NCBI GenBank assembly: GCA_023266355.1
Contig: JAHFQM010000004.1
Location: forward strand, 336,073-400,072
DNA from: Aquabacterium sp.
GTDB taxonomy: Bacteria; Pseudomonadota; Gammaproteobacteria; Burkholderiales; Burkholderiaceae_C
Direction: 5' to 3'
DNA length: 64,000 nucleotides
Below, piece by piece: positions 35,461 to 43,801 of this stretch. Position 1 is the stretch's first letter; each line of letters begins with the position of its first letter. A program made the translations under genes and the position numbers. The notes beneath the pieces were generated by a model that worked only from the letters and a program-made list of their open reading frames with translations, had not been told where the DNA came from and searched no databases.

Positions 35461-36591
35461 TCAGAAGCGGTGCACGATGCCCGCCTGGATGCCCTGGATG
35501 CGGCGACCATTGACATCGTTGCCCGTGAAGTTCGGGCTCACGCCGGCCGAGCCCGAGGGACGGAAGCCAGCGTTGTTGTCGTTGCTCATGGTCTCGTACA
35601 TGGCCAGCAGCGTGGTGCGCTTGCTCACGTCGTAGTACGCACCGATCGAGCCACCCTTGGCGCCACGGCCGCTGTTCGAGGTGTCCACGATCTTGCCGTA
35701 CAGGGCGCCCACGCGCAGCTGCGGGGTCACGCGGTAATCGGCCGACAGCTGCACGATGTTGTAGAAGCGGTTGGCATCGGCGTTGGTGCCAGCCACCAGT
35801 GCGCCCACGTTGCCCAGGATGGTCGCGGCGTTGTTGCCATCGGCTGAAGCGGTGCTGTTGTTACTGCGGATGAAGGTCGCGTAGATCTTGCCCTGACCGT
35901 AGTCGTAGTTGGCGTACAGATTGCGGTACGTGATGTTCTTCTTGACCGTGATGGCGGCGCCCTTGTTGGGCTTGCCGGTGATGTCGGCGTAACCCACGCG
36001 GAAGGGGCCGTTCACGTAGTCGGCGGCCAGCTGGTAAACAGCCTGTGCACCCATGCCCGCGGTGGACTCACCCGGTGCGTAATGCGCTTCCAGTTGCAGG
36101 CCCGACCAGCGCGGCGAGATCCAGGCCAGGTCGTTGCTGTAGCGCGAAGGCGTGCCGAAGTTGTTGACGATGGAGCCCAGCGTGCGCGAGCTGTAGTCGA
36201 TGTAGTCGCCACGGAAGAAGATCGCGGTGTTCTGACGGCCGATGCGGAACTCGCCGGCCTGCGGCGTGGCCACGCCCACCCAGGCTTGGCGGTCGAACAG
36301 CGAACCCGAGGTGCCGGAGGCGCCGGTGTCGGCACTCAGGGCGCCTTCCAGCTGGAACTTGATGGCCATGCCGCCACCGATGTCTTCCGTGCCCTTCAGG
36401 CCGATGCGGCTGCGCAGGAAGGCGCCGTCGCTGACCGACTTGATCTTCGCGCCAGAGCTGCTGCTCATGTAGTTCAGGTACTGGTCGATGGTGCCGTACA
36501 GCGTCACCGACGAGGTGGCTGCGGCCTGGGCGAAAGCACCCGCGCAAGCGCACATCAGGGTGGCGGCGACAGCGGTCTGGTTGAGTTTCAT
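35461..36591 (-). CDS. outer-membrane porin (general Gram-negative porin, OmpC-like)
   Basis: A 376-residue porin. A signal peptide (QTAVAATLMCACAGAFAQA) is followed by SSVTLYGTIDQYLNYMSSSS, the standard first strand of burkholderial porins, then FLRSRIGLKGTEDIGGGMAI, DRQAWVGV and GEFRIGRQNTAIF, and a C-terminal IQGIQAGIVHRF with terminal Phe for BAM recognition. The start at 36591 has GGAGACACC as ribosome site. It is a clear paralogue of the porin in the benzoate cluster (58666). Location among hydroaromatic genes and a triple 20-bp repeat upstream suggest substrate-induced expression for uptake of aromatic or hydroaromatic acids. Confidence 0.9.
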   Translation of the reverse strand: MKLNQTAVAATLMCACAGAFAQAAATSSVTLYGTIDQYLNYMSSSSGAKIKSVSDGAFLRSRIGLKGTEDIGGGMAIKFQLEGALSADTGASGTSGSLFDRQAWVGVATPQAGEFRIGRQNTAIFFRGDYIDYSSRTLGSIVNNFGTPSRYSNDLAWISPRWSGLQLEAHYAPGESTAGMGAQAVYQLAADYVNGPFRVGYADITGKPNKGAAITVKKNITYRNLYANYDYGQGKIYATFIRSNNSTASADGNNAATILGNVGALVAGTNADANRFYNIVQLSADYRVTPQLRVGALYGKIVDTSNSGRGAKGGSIGAYYDVSKRTTLLAMYETMSNDNNAGFRPSGSAGVSPNFTGNDVNGRRIQGIQAGIVHRF

Positions 36592-36714
36592 GGTGTCTCC
36601 TGAGAGAGGACGTGAAGAAGGGATGTGGAGAGGGCGGCGATCACTGGGGTGTGACCGAAATTCCGCCGGCACCCATGGATTGCAACAGCGAGTCACCGGT
36701 GTGAACAAGGTGGA

Positions 36715-36773
36715 TGTCGCTTCGTTTGGGCGCTGATCGCTCAAATTGGGCGGTAGTCGCTCTTAAATCGGGT
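36715..36773. promoter_or_regulatory. three tandem ~20-bp operator-like units upstream of the porin gene
   Basis: TGTCGCTTCGTTTGGGCGC (36715-36733), TGATCGCTCAAATTGGGCGG (36734-36753) and TAGTCGCTCTTAAATCGGGT (36754-36773) are adjacent direct repeats with a period of two helical turns. The shared core is TCGCTC...TTGGGCG. Probably bound by the nearby IclR protein. Confidence 0.6.
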
Positions 36774-36998
36774 TTGCCCTTCACAGGGTTTACGCTAGAA
36801 GCACGGCCACGGACGACCTGACAGTTGCCCGCACGCAACACGCCACCCCATGCGGATGTCTGCCCGATGGATAAAGGCGTTTGACGCGATGCAACAAATC
36901 TTCACCAAGCTGAAGACGCTTGTTTTCAGACCTATCAGACAGGGATCTGGGGCCGCGATGCACCCCGCAGGGGACGAGGACTAACCCCAGCTTCAATC

Positions 36999-37040
36999 GC
37001 TGATCGCGCAAGATGGGCGATCAGCGCTCAACCAACGGCT
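36999..37040. promoter_or_regulatory. palindromic operator-like site upstream of the ABC transporter operon
   Basis: GCTGATCGC (36999-37007) and GCGATCAGC (37017-37025) are a perfect 9-bp inverted repeat with a 9-bp spacer. In register with the neighbouring arrays it also reads as two 20-bp units (37001-37020 and 37021-37040). It sits roughly 60-85 bp upstream of the predicted start of transcription, a place suited to activation. Confidence 0.65.
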
Positions 37041-37157
37041 GACGCCCATTGTGGCTGCGCCGAGAAGTCCCTAACCTGCAATCCATGCAGGGAAAGCGCC
37101 GTCTGCCACGTCTGCGCCACCTGCCAGCCCCCTCTGGACACACCTAGGAGACCCCCC

Positions 37158-38339
37158 ATGACCGCCCCGATGACCGCCCCGATGAGCACCCTGTACCGCC
37201 GTGCCCTCCTCGCCGCTTGCGCCGGCCTGACGCTGACCCTCGCCGCCCCGCTCACGCAGGCCGCCGAAGCCATCCGCATCACCTCCATCCAGGAGCTGTC
37301 GGGCACGGGCGCCACCGCCGGCACCAACTTCAAGAACGGCATGGACCTGGCCATCAAGGAAATCAACGCCGCAGGCGGCGTCCTGGGCCAGAAGATCGAC
37401 GTCACCTTCGCCGACACGCAGAGCAACCCCGGCGTCGCCAAGGGCCTGGCCCAAAAGGCCGTGGACGATGACGTGTTCGCCGTGTTCGGCCCCGGCTTCT
37501 CCGGCTCCATCCTGGTGAGCATGTCCGAGACCCGCCGCGCCAAGATCCCCAACTTCACCGGTGGCGAGGCCGCCTCCGTGACGCTGCAAGGCAACCCCTA
37601 CGTCTTCCGCACCAGCTTCGGCCAGCAGACCTCCATGCCCAAGGCCGCACGCTACATGGTGCAGAACCTGAAGGCCAAGACGGTCGCCGTCATCTACGTG
37701 AACAACGACTTCGGCAAGGGCGGTCGCGACATGATCACCAAGTCGCTGGAAGTCATGGGCGCCAAGGTGGTGGCCGACATCTCCACCGACCCGGGCAAGC
37801 TGGACTTCTCCGCCCCCGTGCTGCAAGCCAAGCAGAGCAACGCCGACGTCATCTTCGTCTACACCAACGAAGAAGAAGCCGCCCGCTGCCTGCGTGAACT
37901 CAAGAAGCAGGGCGTGACCAAGCCCATCTTCGGCGAGACCGTGCTGACCGGCCAGAAGGTGATCGAGCTGGCCGGCGACGCCGCCAACGGCGCGCAGGCC
38001 CACATCGGCCTGTCGGTGGACGCCCCCGTGCCCACGATGCGCGCCTTCCGCGCCCGCTTCGAGAAGGCCTTCGGCTACATCCCTGACCACAACGGCATCA
38101 AGGGCTACACCAGCGTCTATGTGATGAAGGCCGGCATCGAGAAGGTCGGCAAGGTGGACCGCGCCGCCTTCGCCAAGGCCATGCAAGGCCTGAGCGTCAG
38201 CGCCGCCAAGTACCCCGGCGTGCTGATGGACGTGTCCTACAACGACAAGGGCGACCTGGACCGCGAGAGCTTCATCGTCGAAGTGCGCAACGGCAAGCAG
38301 GAAGTCAAGGAAGTCCTGCCCGCCCTGTCCAAGAAGTGA
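37158..38339 (+). CDS. ABC transporter periplasmic substrate-binding protein (HAAT/LivK-like)
   Basis: A 393-residue binding protein with a signal peptide (LLAACAGLTLTLAAPLTQAA) and the type I periplasmic fold: AIRITSIQELSGTGATAGTN, MDLAIKEINAAGGVLGQKID and GFSGSILVSMSETRRAKIPN. It feeds the permease/ATPase genes that follow. Family members bind branched amino acids, amides or aromatic acids; the surrounding genes favour an aromatic or hydroaromatic acid. The N-terminus repeats ATGACCGCCCCG, giving three possible starts (37158, 37170, 37182); the first has the best ribosome site. A 128-bp gap separates it from the permease gene. Confidence 0.87.
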   Translation: MTAPMTAPMSTLYRRALLAACAGLTLTLAAPLTQAAEAIRITSIQELSGTGATAGTNFKNGMDLAIKEINAAGGVLGQKIDVTFADTQSNPGVAKGLAQKAVDDDVFAVFGPGFSGSILVSMSETRRAKIPNFTGGEAASVTLQGNPYVFRTSFGQQTSMPKAARYMVQNLKAKTVAVIYVNNDFGKGGRDMITKSLEVMGAKVVADISTDPGKLDFSAPVLQAKQSNADVIFVYTNEEEAARCLRELKKQGVTKPIFGETVLTGQKVIELAGDAANGAQAHIGLSVDAPVPTMRAFRARFEKAFGYIPDHNGIKGYTSVYVMKAGIEKVGKVDRAAFAKAMQGLSVSAAKYPGVLMDVSYNDKGDLDRESFIVEVRNGKQEVKEVLPALSKK

Positions 38340-38467
38340 CGTTGGCCTGACCGGCCGGGGCACCTGCCGTGAGGCGGTGCCCTCCCTCGCCCACGCCCGA
38401 TCCCGCTGCTGCGCCACCTCTGCGGCTGCAGCGCCCTCTCCCCCTCCCTCCTCCACTAGGAGCCGAG

Positions 38468-39343
38468 ATGAACGACTTCATCCAACTGCTGCTTTCAGGC
38501 CTGGCCTCGGGCAGCATCTACGCCCTGGCCGCCCTGGGCTTCACCCTGCTGTGGCAGGCCAGCGGCACCATCAACTTCGCGCAAGGCGAGTTCGTCATGC
38601 TGCCGGCCTTCATGATGCTGGCCTTCAGCAGCCTGGGGATGCCCCTGCTGCTCAGCTTTGCCTTCACCTGCTTCGTGGCGGTGGTCGTGCTGGGTTGGGC
38701 CTTCAAACGTGGCCTCGCCGACCCGCTGCTCAAGTTCGGGATGATGCCCATCGTGGTGGCCACGCTCGGCCTGTCCATCGCGATGAAGAACGGCATCCGC
38801 GCCGGTGTGAGCGCCGAAGCCTTCCCCTTCCCCAGCCTGTTCGGCGACACCGTGCTGCACCTCGGCTCGGCCGCCATCACCGTGGGCGACCTGGGCACGC
38901 TGCTGGCGGCCCTGCTGCTGGTGCTGGCGACGCAAGCCTTCCTGAACAAGACGGTGACCGGCCGTGCCATGCAGGCCGTGGCGCAGAACACCGACAGCGC
39001 CACCGTGCTGGGCATCAACGTGCCGCGCATGATTTTCTACACCTTCGCCATCAACGCGCTGCTGGCCTGTGCCGCTGCGCTGCTGGTGACGCCGGCCTAC
39101 CTCGCCAAGTTCGACATGGGCGAGGGCCTGAGCACCAAGGCCTTCTTTGCGGCCATCATCGGCGGCTTCAACAACTCGCGCGGTGCCCTGCTGGGTGGCG
39201 TCATCGTCGGCGTGAGCGAGAACCTGGCCGCCCACTACGTGTCGGCCGCCTACAAGGACGCCGTCGCCCTGGTCATCTTCATGTTCGTCATTCTCGTCAA
39301 GCCGCAAGGTCTGCTTGGCAAGAAGGTCGAGCGCAAGGTCTGA
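38468..39343 (+). CDS. branched-chain amino acid-type ABC transporter permease (LivH-like)
   Basis: A 291-residue integral membrane protein with about eight helices. It begins LLLSGLASGSIYALAALGFT, has ASGTINFAQGEFVMLPAFM and AVAQNTDSATVLGINVPRMI (the cytoplasmic EAA-like loop that meets the ATPase), and KAFFAAIIGGFNNSRGALLG. This is the first of the two permease subunits of a HAAT-family importer. GGAG precedes the ATG at 38468, and the next permease gene starts 10 nt after its stop. Confidence 0.92.
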   Translation: MNDFIQLLLSGLASGSIYALAALGFTLLWQASGTINFAQGEFVMLPAFMMLAFSSLGMPLLLSFAFTCFVAVVVLGWAFKRGLADPLLKFGMMPIVVATLGLSIAMKNGIRAGVSAEAFPFPSLFGDTVLHLGSAAITVGDLGTLLAALLLVLATQAFLNKTVTGRAMQAVAQNTDSATVLGINVPRMIFYTFAINALLACAAALLVTPAYLAKFDMGEGLSTKAFFAAIIGGFNNSRGALLGGVIVGVSENLAAHYVSAAYKDAVALVIFMFVILVKPQGLLGKKVERKV

Positions 39344-39353
39344 GGAGCACCCC

Positions 39354-40340
39354 ATGATCAACCGCAACGTCATCGCAGGCGCGATCGGACTGGCCGTCCT
39401 GCTGGCCGTGCCGCCCTTCCTCAAAAGCTACGGCATCTACCTGTTCAGCTACTGGCTGGTCTATGTGATCGCCAACATGGGCCTGAACCTGACGGTGGGC
39501 TACGCCGGTCAGAAGTCCCTGGGCCACGCCGCCTTCTTCGGCATCGGCGCCTACACGGTGGCCATCCTGATGAAGGCCGGCATCAGCTTCTGGATCGGCC
39601 TGCCCCTGGCCATGGCCGGCTGCTTCGCCATCGGTCTGGTGCTGGGCTTCCCGGCCCTGCGCGTGCAGACCATCTACCTGGCCTTCGCCACGCTGGGCTT
39701 CAACACCGCCGTGTGGCTGGTGATGCGCAACGAGGAAGGCCTCACGGGCGGCACCTACGGCATCAACGGCATCGGTCGGCCGGAGTTCTTCGGCATGTCG
39801 CTGGACGGCTCGCTCGCCTTCTACTACCTGATCCTGGGCGCCACCATCCTGCTGGGCGCGCTGATGTGGGGCCTGCTGCGCTCGCCCTGGGGCAAGGCCT
39901 TCACGGCCCTGCGCGACAACCCCATCCGCGCTGAAAGCCTCGGCATCAATGTGCAGGCTTACACGCTGCTGGCCTTCGCCATCGGCGCCATGTACGCCGG
40001 TGTGGCCGGTGCGCTGTTCGCCTCGCTGGTGGACTTCATCGAGCCCGGCCCCTTCGCCATCGGCACGTCTTTCATGATGTACCTGATGCTGGTGGTCGGT
40101 GGCCCGGGCTACTTCCTCGGCCCGCTGCTGGGCTCGGCCGTCGGCGTGCTGCTGCCCGAGTGGCTGCGCTTCGCCCAGGCCTGGTACCTGTTCATCTTCG
40201 GTGTGGCCGTGGTCCTGCTGATGCTGTGGCTGCCCGATGGCCTGCTCAGCCTGCCTGACCGCCTCAAGGCCCGCCGCCAAGCCCGCGAGGCGTCTGCCGC
40301 CCGCGCCGCCGCTGCTGCCCGTGTTGGAGGTGCGCAATGA
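39354..40340 (+). CDS. branched-chain amino acid-type ABC transporter permease (LivM-like)
   Basis: A 328-residue permease with about nine helices. Family marks are NMGLNLTVGYAGQKSLGHAA, FFGIGAYTVA and the ATPase-contact loop RSPWGKAFTALRDNPIRAES. It pairs with the LivH-like subunit. The C-terminus is a charged Ala/Arg tail (RLKARRQAREASAARAAA), longer than usual. Its stop overlaps the start of the ATPase gene (ATGA). Shine-Dalgarno GAGGAGCACC precedes the start. Confidence 0.92.
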   Translation: MINRNVIAGAIGLAVLLAVPPFLKSYGIYLFSYWLVYVIANMGLNLTVGYAGQKSLGHAAFFGIGAYTVAILMKAGISFWIGLPLAMAGCFAIGLVLGFPALRVQTIYLAFATLGFNTAVWLVMRNEEGLTGGTYGINGIGRPEFFGMSLDGSLAFYYLILGATILLGALMWGLLRSPWGKAFTALRDNPIRAESLGINVQAYTLLAFAIGAMYAGVAGALFASLVDFIEPGPFAIGTSFMMYLMLVVGGPGYFLGPLLGSAVGVLLPEWLRFAQAWYLFIFGVAVVLLMLWLPDGLLSLPDRLKARRQAREASAARAAAAARVGGAQ

Positions 40341-41080
40341 GTCCCGTTCTGAAAGTCAGCAACCTCAAGAAGGCCTACGGCGCCATCCAGGCCGTGGGTG
40401 GGGTGTCCTTCGATGTCCGCCCCGGCGAGATCTTCGGCGTCATCGGGCCCAACGGCTCGGGCAAGACGACGATGTTCAACTCGGTGCTGGGCCAGATCAC
40501 ACCCGACGAGGGCCAGATCGAGCTCAATGGCCAGAGCATCGCGGGCGTCTCGCCCCAGAAGCTCAACCAGATGGGCGTGGGCCGCACCTTCCAGACCTTG
40601 CAGGTCTTCGGCAAGATGACGGTGCGCGACAACCTGCTGGTGGCCGCGCAAGAGCACCACGGCAGCATGTTCAGCCGCATGTTCGCCCCGGGCGATTCGG
40701 GCAATGGCGCCAAGGCCGATGCCCTGATCAACCAGTTCCGCATCGCCCACGTGGCCGACAAGAAAGCCGGTGACCTGAGCTACGGCCAGCAAAAGCTGGT
40801 GGACATCGCCATGGCCTTCATGAGCGACCCGGCCCTGGTGCTGCTCGACGAGCCCTGCGCTGGCGTGAACCCCAGCCTGGTCGGCGGCCTGAGCAGCCTG
40901 CTCAAGGAGCTGAACCAGACCCGCAAGAGCTCCTTCGTCGTGATCGAGCACAACATGGACTTCGTGATGGACCTGTGCCACCGCATCATGGTGATGGTCG
41001 AAGGCAAGGTGATGGCCATTGGCACGCCGGCCGAGATCCGCGCCAACAAAGAGGTGCTGGACGCCTACCTCGGGAGCTGA
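40337..41080 (+). CDS. ABC transporter ATP-binding protein (LivG-like)
   Basis: A 247-residue ATPase. Walker A is GPNGSGKTTMFNS, the signature is LSYGQQKLVDIAMAF (LSYGQ), Walker B is ALVLLDEPCAGVNP, and the H-loop His lies in VVIEHNMDFV. The segment after Walker A (LNQMGVGRTFQTLQVFGKMT) is typical for LivG. It forms a heterodimer with the LivF-like ATPase on the cytoplasmic side. It overlaps the permease gene upstream and is 2 nt from livF. Confidence 0.93.
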   Translation: MSPVLKVSNLKKAYGAIQAVGGVSFDVRPGEIFGVIGPNGSGKTTMFNSVLGQITPDEGQIELNGQSIAGVSPQKLNQMGVGRTFQTLQVFGKMTVRDNLLVAAQEHHGSMFSRMFAPGDSGNGAKADALINQFRIAHVADKKAGDLSYGQQKLVDIAMAFMSDPALVLLDEPCAGVNPSLVGGLSSLLKELNQTRKSSFVVIEHNMDFVMDLCHRIMVMVEGKVMAIGTPAEIRANKEVLDAYLGS

Positions 41081-41082
41081 AC

Positions 41083-41850
41083 ATGAACGCACCTGCCAAC
41101 GACACCTGCATCGAGTTCGACAATGTGCTGGCCGGCTACGGCGAGTTCATGATCCTCAACAACCTGAGCTTCAAGGCCAAGCGCGGCAAGATCACGCTGC
41201 TGCTGGGCCCCAACGGCGCGGGCAAATCAACCGTGCTCAAGGCCATCTTCGGCCTGACCAAGATGCGCTCGGGCGCCATCAAGCTCGACGGCGAGAACAT
41301 CACCGGCGCCAGTGCGAAAGACCTGCTGGTCAAGCACGGCATCGCTTTCGTGCCTCAGGGTCGCAACCTCTTCGGTCAGCTCTCGGTCTATGAGAACCTG
41401 GAGCTGGGCGGCATCACGCTGGGCATGAAGACCACGCACGAGCGCATCCCCGAAGTGCTGGAGCTCTTCCCCCGCGTCAAGGAGCGCCTGCACTCGCTGG
41501 CCTCCTCGCTGTCGGGCGGCGAGCAAAAGCAGCTGGAAGTGGGCCGCGCGCTGCTGCTGCGCCCCAAGGTCATCCTGATCGACGAGCCCTCCATCGGCCT
41601 GTCGCCCATGGTCGTGGCCGATGTGTTCAAGCTGCTGCGCAAGCTGGCCGACCAGGGCACCACGGTGCTGATGGTCGAGCAAAACGTCAAGAGCGCGCTG
41701 AAGATGGCCGACGAAGCCATCGCGCTGGAATCGGGCCGCCTGGTGCTGCACAAGCCCGCCGACGAGCTGCTGGCCGACCCCAACCTCGAACGCATCTTCC
41801 TCGGCGGCGCACACGCTGCGCCCACCCCGTCGGCGGCCTCCACCGTTTGA
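41083..41850 (+). CDS. ABC transporter ATP-binding protein (LivF-like)
   Basis: A 255-residue ATPase with Walker A GPNGAGKSTVLKAIFG, signature LSGGEQKQLEVGRALLL, Walker B VILIDEPSIGLSP and H-loop-like VEQNVKSALKMAD, as in LivF. The LivF mark GIAFVPQGRNLFGQLSVYEN is present. ATG at 41083 was chosen at the conserved start. It closes the five-gene importer and is followed by a strong terminator. Confidence 0.93.
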   Translation: MNAPANDTCIEFDNVLAGYGEFMILNNLSFKAKRGKITLLLGPNGAGKSTVLKAIFGLTKMRSGAIKLDGENITGASAKDLLVKHGIAFVPQGRNLFGQLSVYENLELGGITLGMKTTHERIPEVLELFPRVKERLHSLASSLSGGEQKQLEVGRALLLRPKVILIDEPSIGLSPMVVADVFKLLRKLADQGTTVLMVEQNVKSALKMADEAIALESGRLVLHKPADELLADPNLERIFLGGAHAAPTPSAASTV

Positions 41851-41902
41851 TCAACCGTTGAGCCAGAGGCAGGGGCCGCTGCGGCGGTGACTGCTGCGCC
41901 TT

Positions 41903-41936
41903 GGGGCGTGTCCTTCACCGGGCACGCCCCTTTTTT
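41903..41936 (+). terminator. rho-independent terminator of the ABC transporter operon
   Basis: GGGGCGTG (41903-41910) pairs with CACGCCCC (41923-41930) around a 12-nt loop and is followed by T6 (41931-41936). Confidence 0.85.
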
Positions 41937-42186
41937 GCGCCCGCGTGATCGACTGATCGACCATCACCGCGCACCCGCGCACAGCGCACCGCCGCCCCCA
42001 GAGGGTGGCCAGGGGAGGCCGCTGCGGGCCCGCATGCGCGGTAGCCTGACCTGGCATCGCCTGGCCGGTGTTCAAGGGGTGATGGCCATCGGACTCGGTG
42101 GTGCCCCGCGCCCAAGGCCTGCAGCGGCCTCCCCTGGCCGACCTCGGCCGCACCAACCTCCGCACAGGTGAAACTCGCCCAAAGAA
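41937..42186. other. gene-free spacer between two convergent terminators
   Basis: About 250 bp without a supported gene. The only structure noted is a perfect tandem octamer, TGATCGAC twice (41946-41961). Open frames here are short and lack ribosome sites. Confidence 0.5.
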
Positions 42187-42206
42187 AAAGGGCCCGAAGG
42201 CCCTTT
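42181..42206 (-). terminator. rho-independent terminator of the MFS gene
   Basis: On the minus strand AAAGGGCC and GGCCCTTT (42206-42199 with 42194-42187) close a TTCG tetraloop, followed by TTCTTT. It lies about 27 bp beyond the MFS stop codon. Confidence 0.85.
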
Positions 42207-42232
42207 GAAAAAACGAACGTGAAGGCGTCAGA

Positions 42233-43567
42233 TCAGGCCGCTTCCACCTGGCGCGGCGCCATGAAGTACAGCCACGTCAGCGCGACAAAGTAAGCCGCCG
42301 GGATCATCGTGAACAGCACCGTGTAGTTGTTGTTCGTCACCGTCAGCACATAACCCACCAACTGGGTCATGAACATGCCGCCGATGGCACCGATCATGCC
42401 GCCGAAGCCGAACACCGAGCTCACCACGTGCTTCGGGGTGTAGTCCATCACCATCGACCAGATGTTGGCCGTCCAGGCCTGGTGCGCGCCAATCGCGATC
42501 GAGATCGCCGCCACCGCCATCCACAGGCTGCTGGCACCGGCCGCGAACACCACCGAGGTGATGCACAGCGCACAGATCAACATCGAAGTCAGGCGCGCCT
42601 GCACCGGCTGCATGCCACGGCCGATCATCCACGACGACAGGATGCCGCCGCCCACGCTGCCCACGTCGGCCGTCAGGTAGATGATGATCAGCGGGATGCC
42701 CATCTTCGAGACGCTGATGCCCAGGTTGTACTGCTGGTTCAGGAAAGGCGGCAGCCAGTACAGGTAGAACCAGAACACCGGCGCCGTCATCGCGAAGGCC
42801 AGCGCAAACGCCCAGGTGCCGCGCATGCGGATGATGCGCGAGTAAGGCACCTTCTCGGCATCGGGCTCCACACCTTGCTGCACGTGCTGCAGTTCGCGGG
42901 CCGTGACGCTGGGGTGCTCTTCCGGGTTGTGGTAATTCTTCAGCCAGAACAGCAGCCACACCGCGCCCAGCGAGCCGATGAAGTAGAAGGCCACTTGCCA
43001 GCCCCAGACCTGCAGGATGAAGGGCAGCATCACCGGCGTGAGCATCGCGCCCACGTTGGTGCCTGCGTTGAAGATGCCGGTCGCCATGGCGCGCTCACCG
43101 GCCGGGAACCACAGTCGCGTCGTCTTCACGCAAGCGGGGTAGTTCGCGGCTTCGGCCAGGCCCAGGAAGAAGCGGCAGACCATGAAGCCCACCGCCGACA
43201 CGGCCAGACCGTGCGCACCGGCCGCGATGCTCCACAGCAGCACCGCCAGTGCGAAGGCCCGCTTCACGCCGACCATGTCGATGAAACGGCCTTGTGCGGC
43301 GAAGCCGATGGCATAGCCCACCTGGAACCAGAAGTTGATGTCGGCGTAGTCCTTCGGCGTCCAGTTCATCGCCTTGGCCAGCACCGGCTGCATCACGCCA
43401 AGCGCAGCGCGGTCGATGTAGTTCAGCGTGGTGGCGAAAAACACCAGCGACAGCATCACCCAGCGGGTTTTGCCAATCGCCATGGCAGAGCGCAGCTTCT
43501 GTCCAGTGCTGGTGGGTTCGGCTTGGGCGCCGGGCTCGTGGGTCATGGGGTTCGGGGTGACGGCCAT
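42233..43567 (-). CDS. MFS transporter, anion:cation symporter-type (hexuronate/hydroaromatic acid importer)
   Basis: A 444-residue protein with twelve predicted helices. Marks of the ACS/ExuT group are FFATTLNYIDRAALGVMQPV, FWFQVGYAIGFAAQGRFIDM and RFFLGLAEAANYPACVKTTR. It should import an organic anion with protons. It is divergent from the shikimate/quinate dehydrogenase-like gene across a region with a phased operator-like array, so shikimate, quinate or a related acid is the likely substrate; this is inference. The start at 43567 has GGAGA 11 nt upstream. Longer open extension upstream is not coding-like. Confidence 0.85.
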   Translation of the reverse strand: MAVTPNPMTHEPGAQAEPTSTGQKLRSAMAIGKTRWVMLSLVFFATTLNYIDRAALGVMQPVLAKAMNWTPKDYADINFWFQVGYAIGFAAQGRFIDMVGVKRAFALAVLLWSIAAGAHGLAVSAVGFMVCRFFLGLAEAANYPACVKTTRLWFPAGERAMATGIFNAGTNVGAMLTPVMLPFILQVWGWQVAFYFIGSLGAVWLLFWLKNYHNPEEHPSVTARELQHVQQGVEPDAEKVPYSRIIRMRGTWAFALAFAMTAPVFWFYLYWLPPFLNQQYNLGISVSKMGIPLIIIYLTADVGSVGGGILSSWMIGRGMQPVQARLTSMLICALCITSVVFAAGASSLWMAVAAISIAIGAHQAWTANIWSMVMDYTPKHVVSSVFGFGGMIGAIGGMFMTQLVGYVLTVTNNNYTVLFTMIPAAYFVALTWLYFMAPRQVEAA

Positions 43568-43682
43568 GCTTGAAATCTCCATCATTGGCTGATCAACAGC
43601 CTTGCGTGCAGGGCACCGCCGCCATGGGGTGCCCCTGTCAATGGACGCGACGATAGGCGTGTGATGCGGCCGCTTCAAGACG

Positions 43683-43741
43683 AAATCGCTCGGATGCGCG
43701 ATCTGCGCGCAGGCTGCACGATCAGCGATCCAATCTTGGGT
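43683..43741. promoter_or_regulatory. phased ~20-bp operator-like array between the MFS and dehydrogenase genes
   Basis: AAATCGCTCGGATGCGCGA (43683-43701), TCTGCGCGCAGGCTGCACGA (43702-43721) and TCAGCGATCCAATCTTGGGT (43722-43741) align with the units at 34521, 36715 and 37001. Position between divergent genes suits joint control by the IclR protein. Confidence 0.5.
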
Positions 43742-43801
43742 TTCCCCTCGGTTCAAGCGAAAGCCGCACCCGGGCATCGTGTAGGCCATGGAGACACAAC
43801 G

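Larger units (their letters stand above)
36592..37157. other. divergent control region between the porin and the ABC transporter operon
   Basis: No gene is seen. It holds two operator-like arrays (36715-36773 and 36999-37040), a possible porin -35 TTGTTC on the minus strand, and a weak promoter for the ABC operon, TTGTGG (37049-37054) and TAACCT (37072-37077) with 17 bp spacing. A ribosome site AGGAG precedes the 37158 ATG. The middle part (about 36780-36990) shows nothing I can name. Confidence 0.5.
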
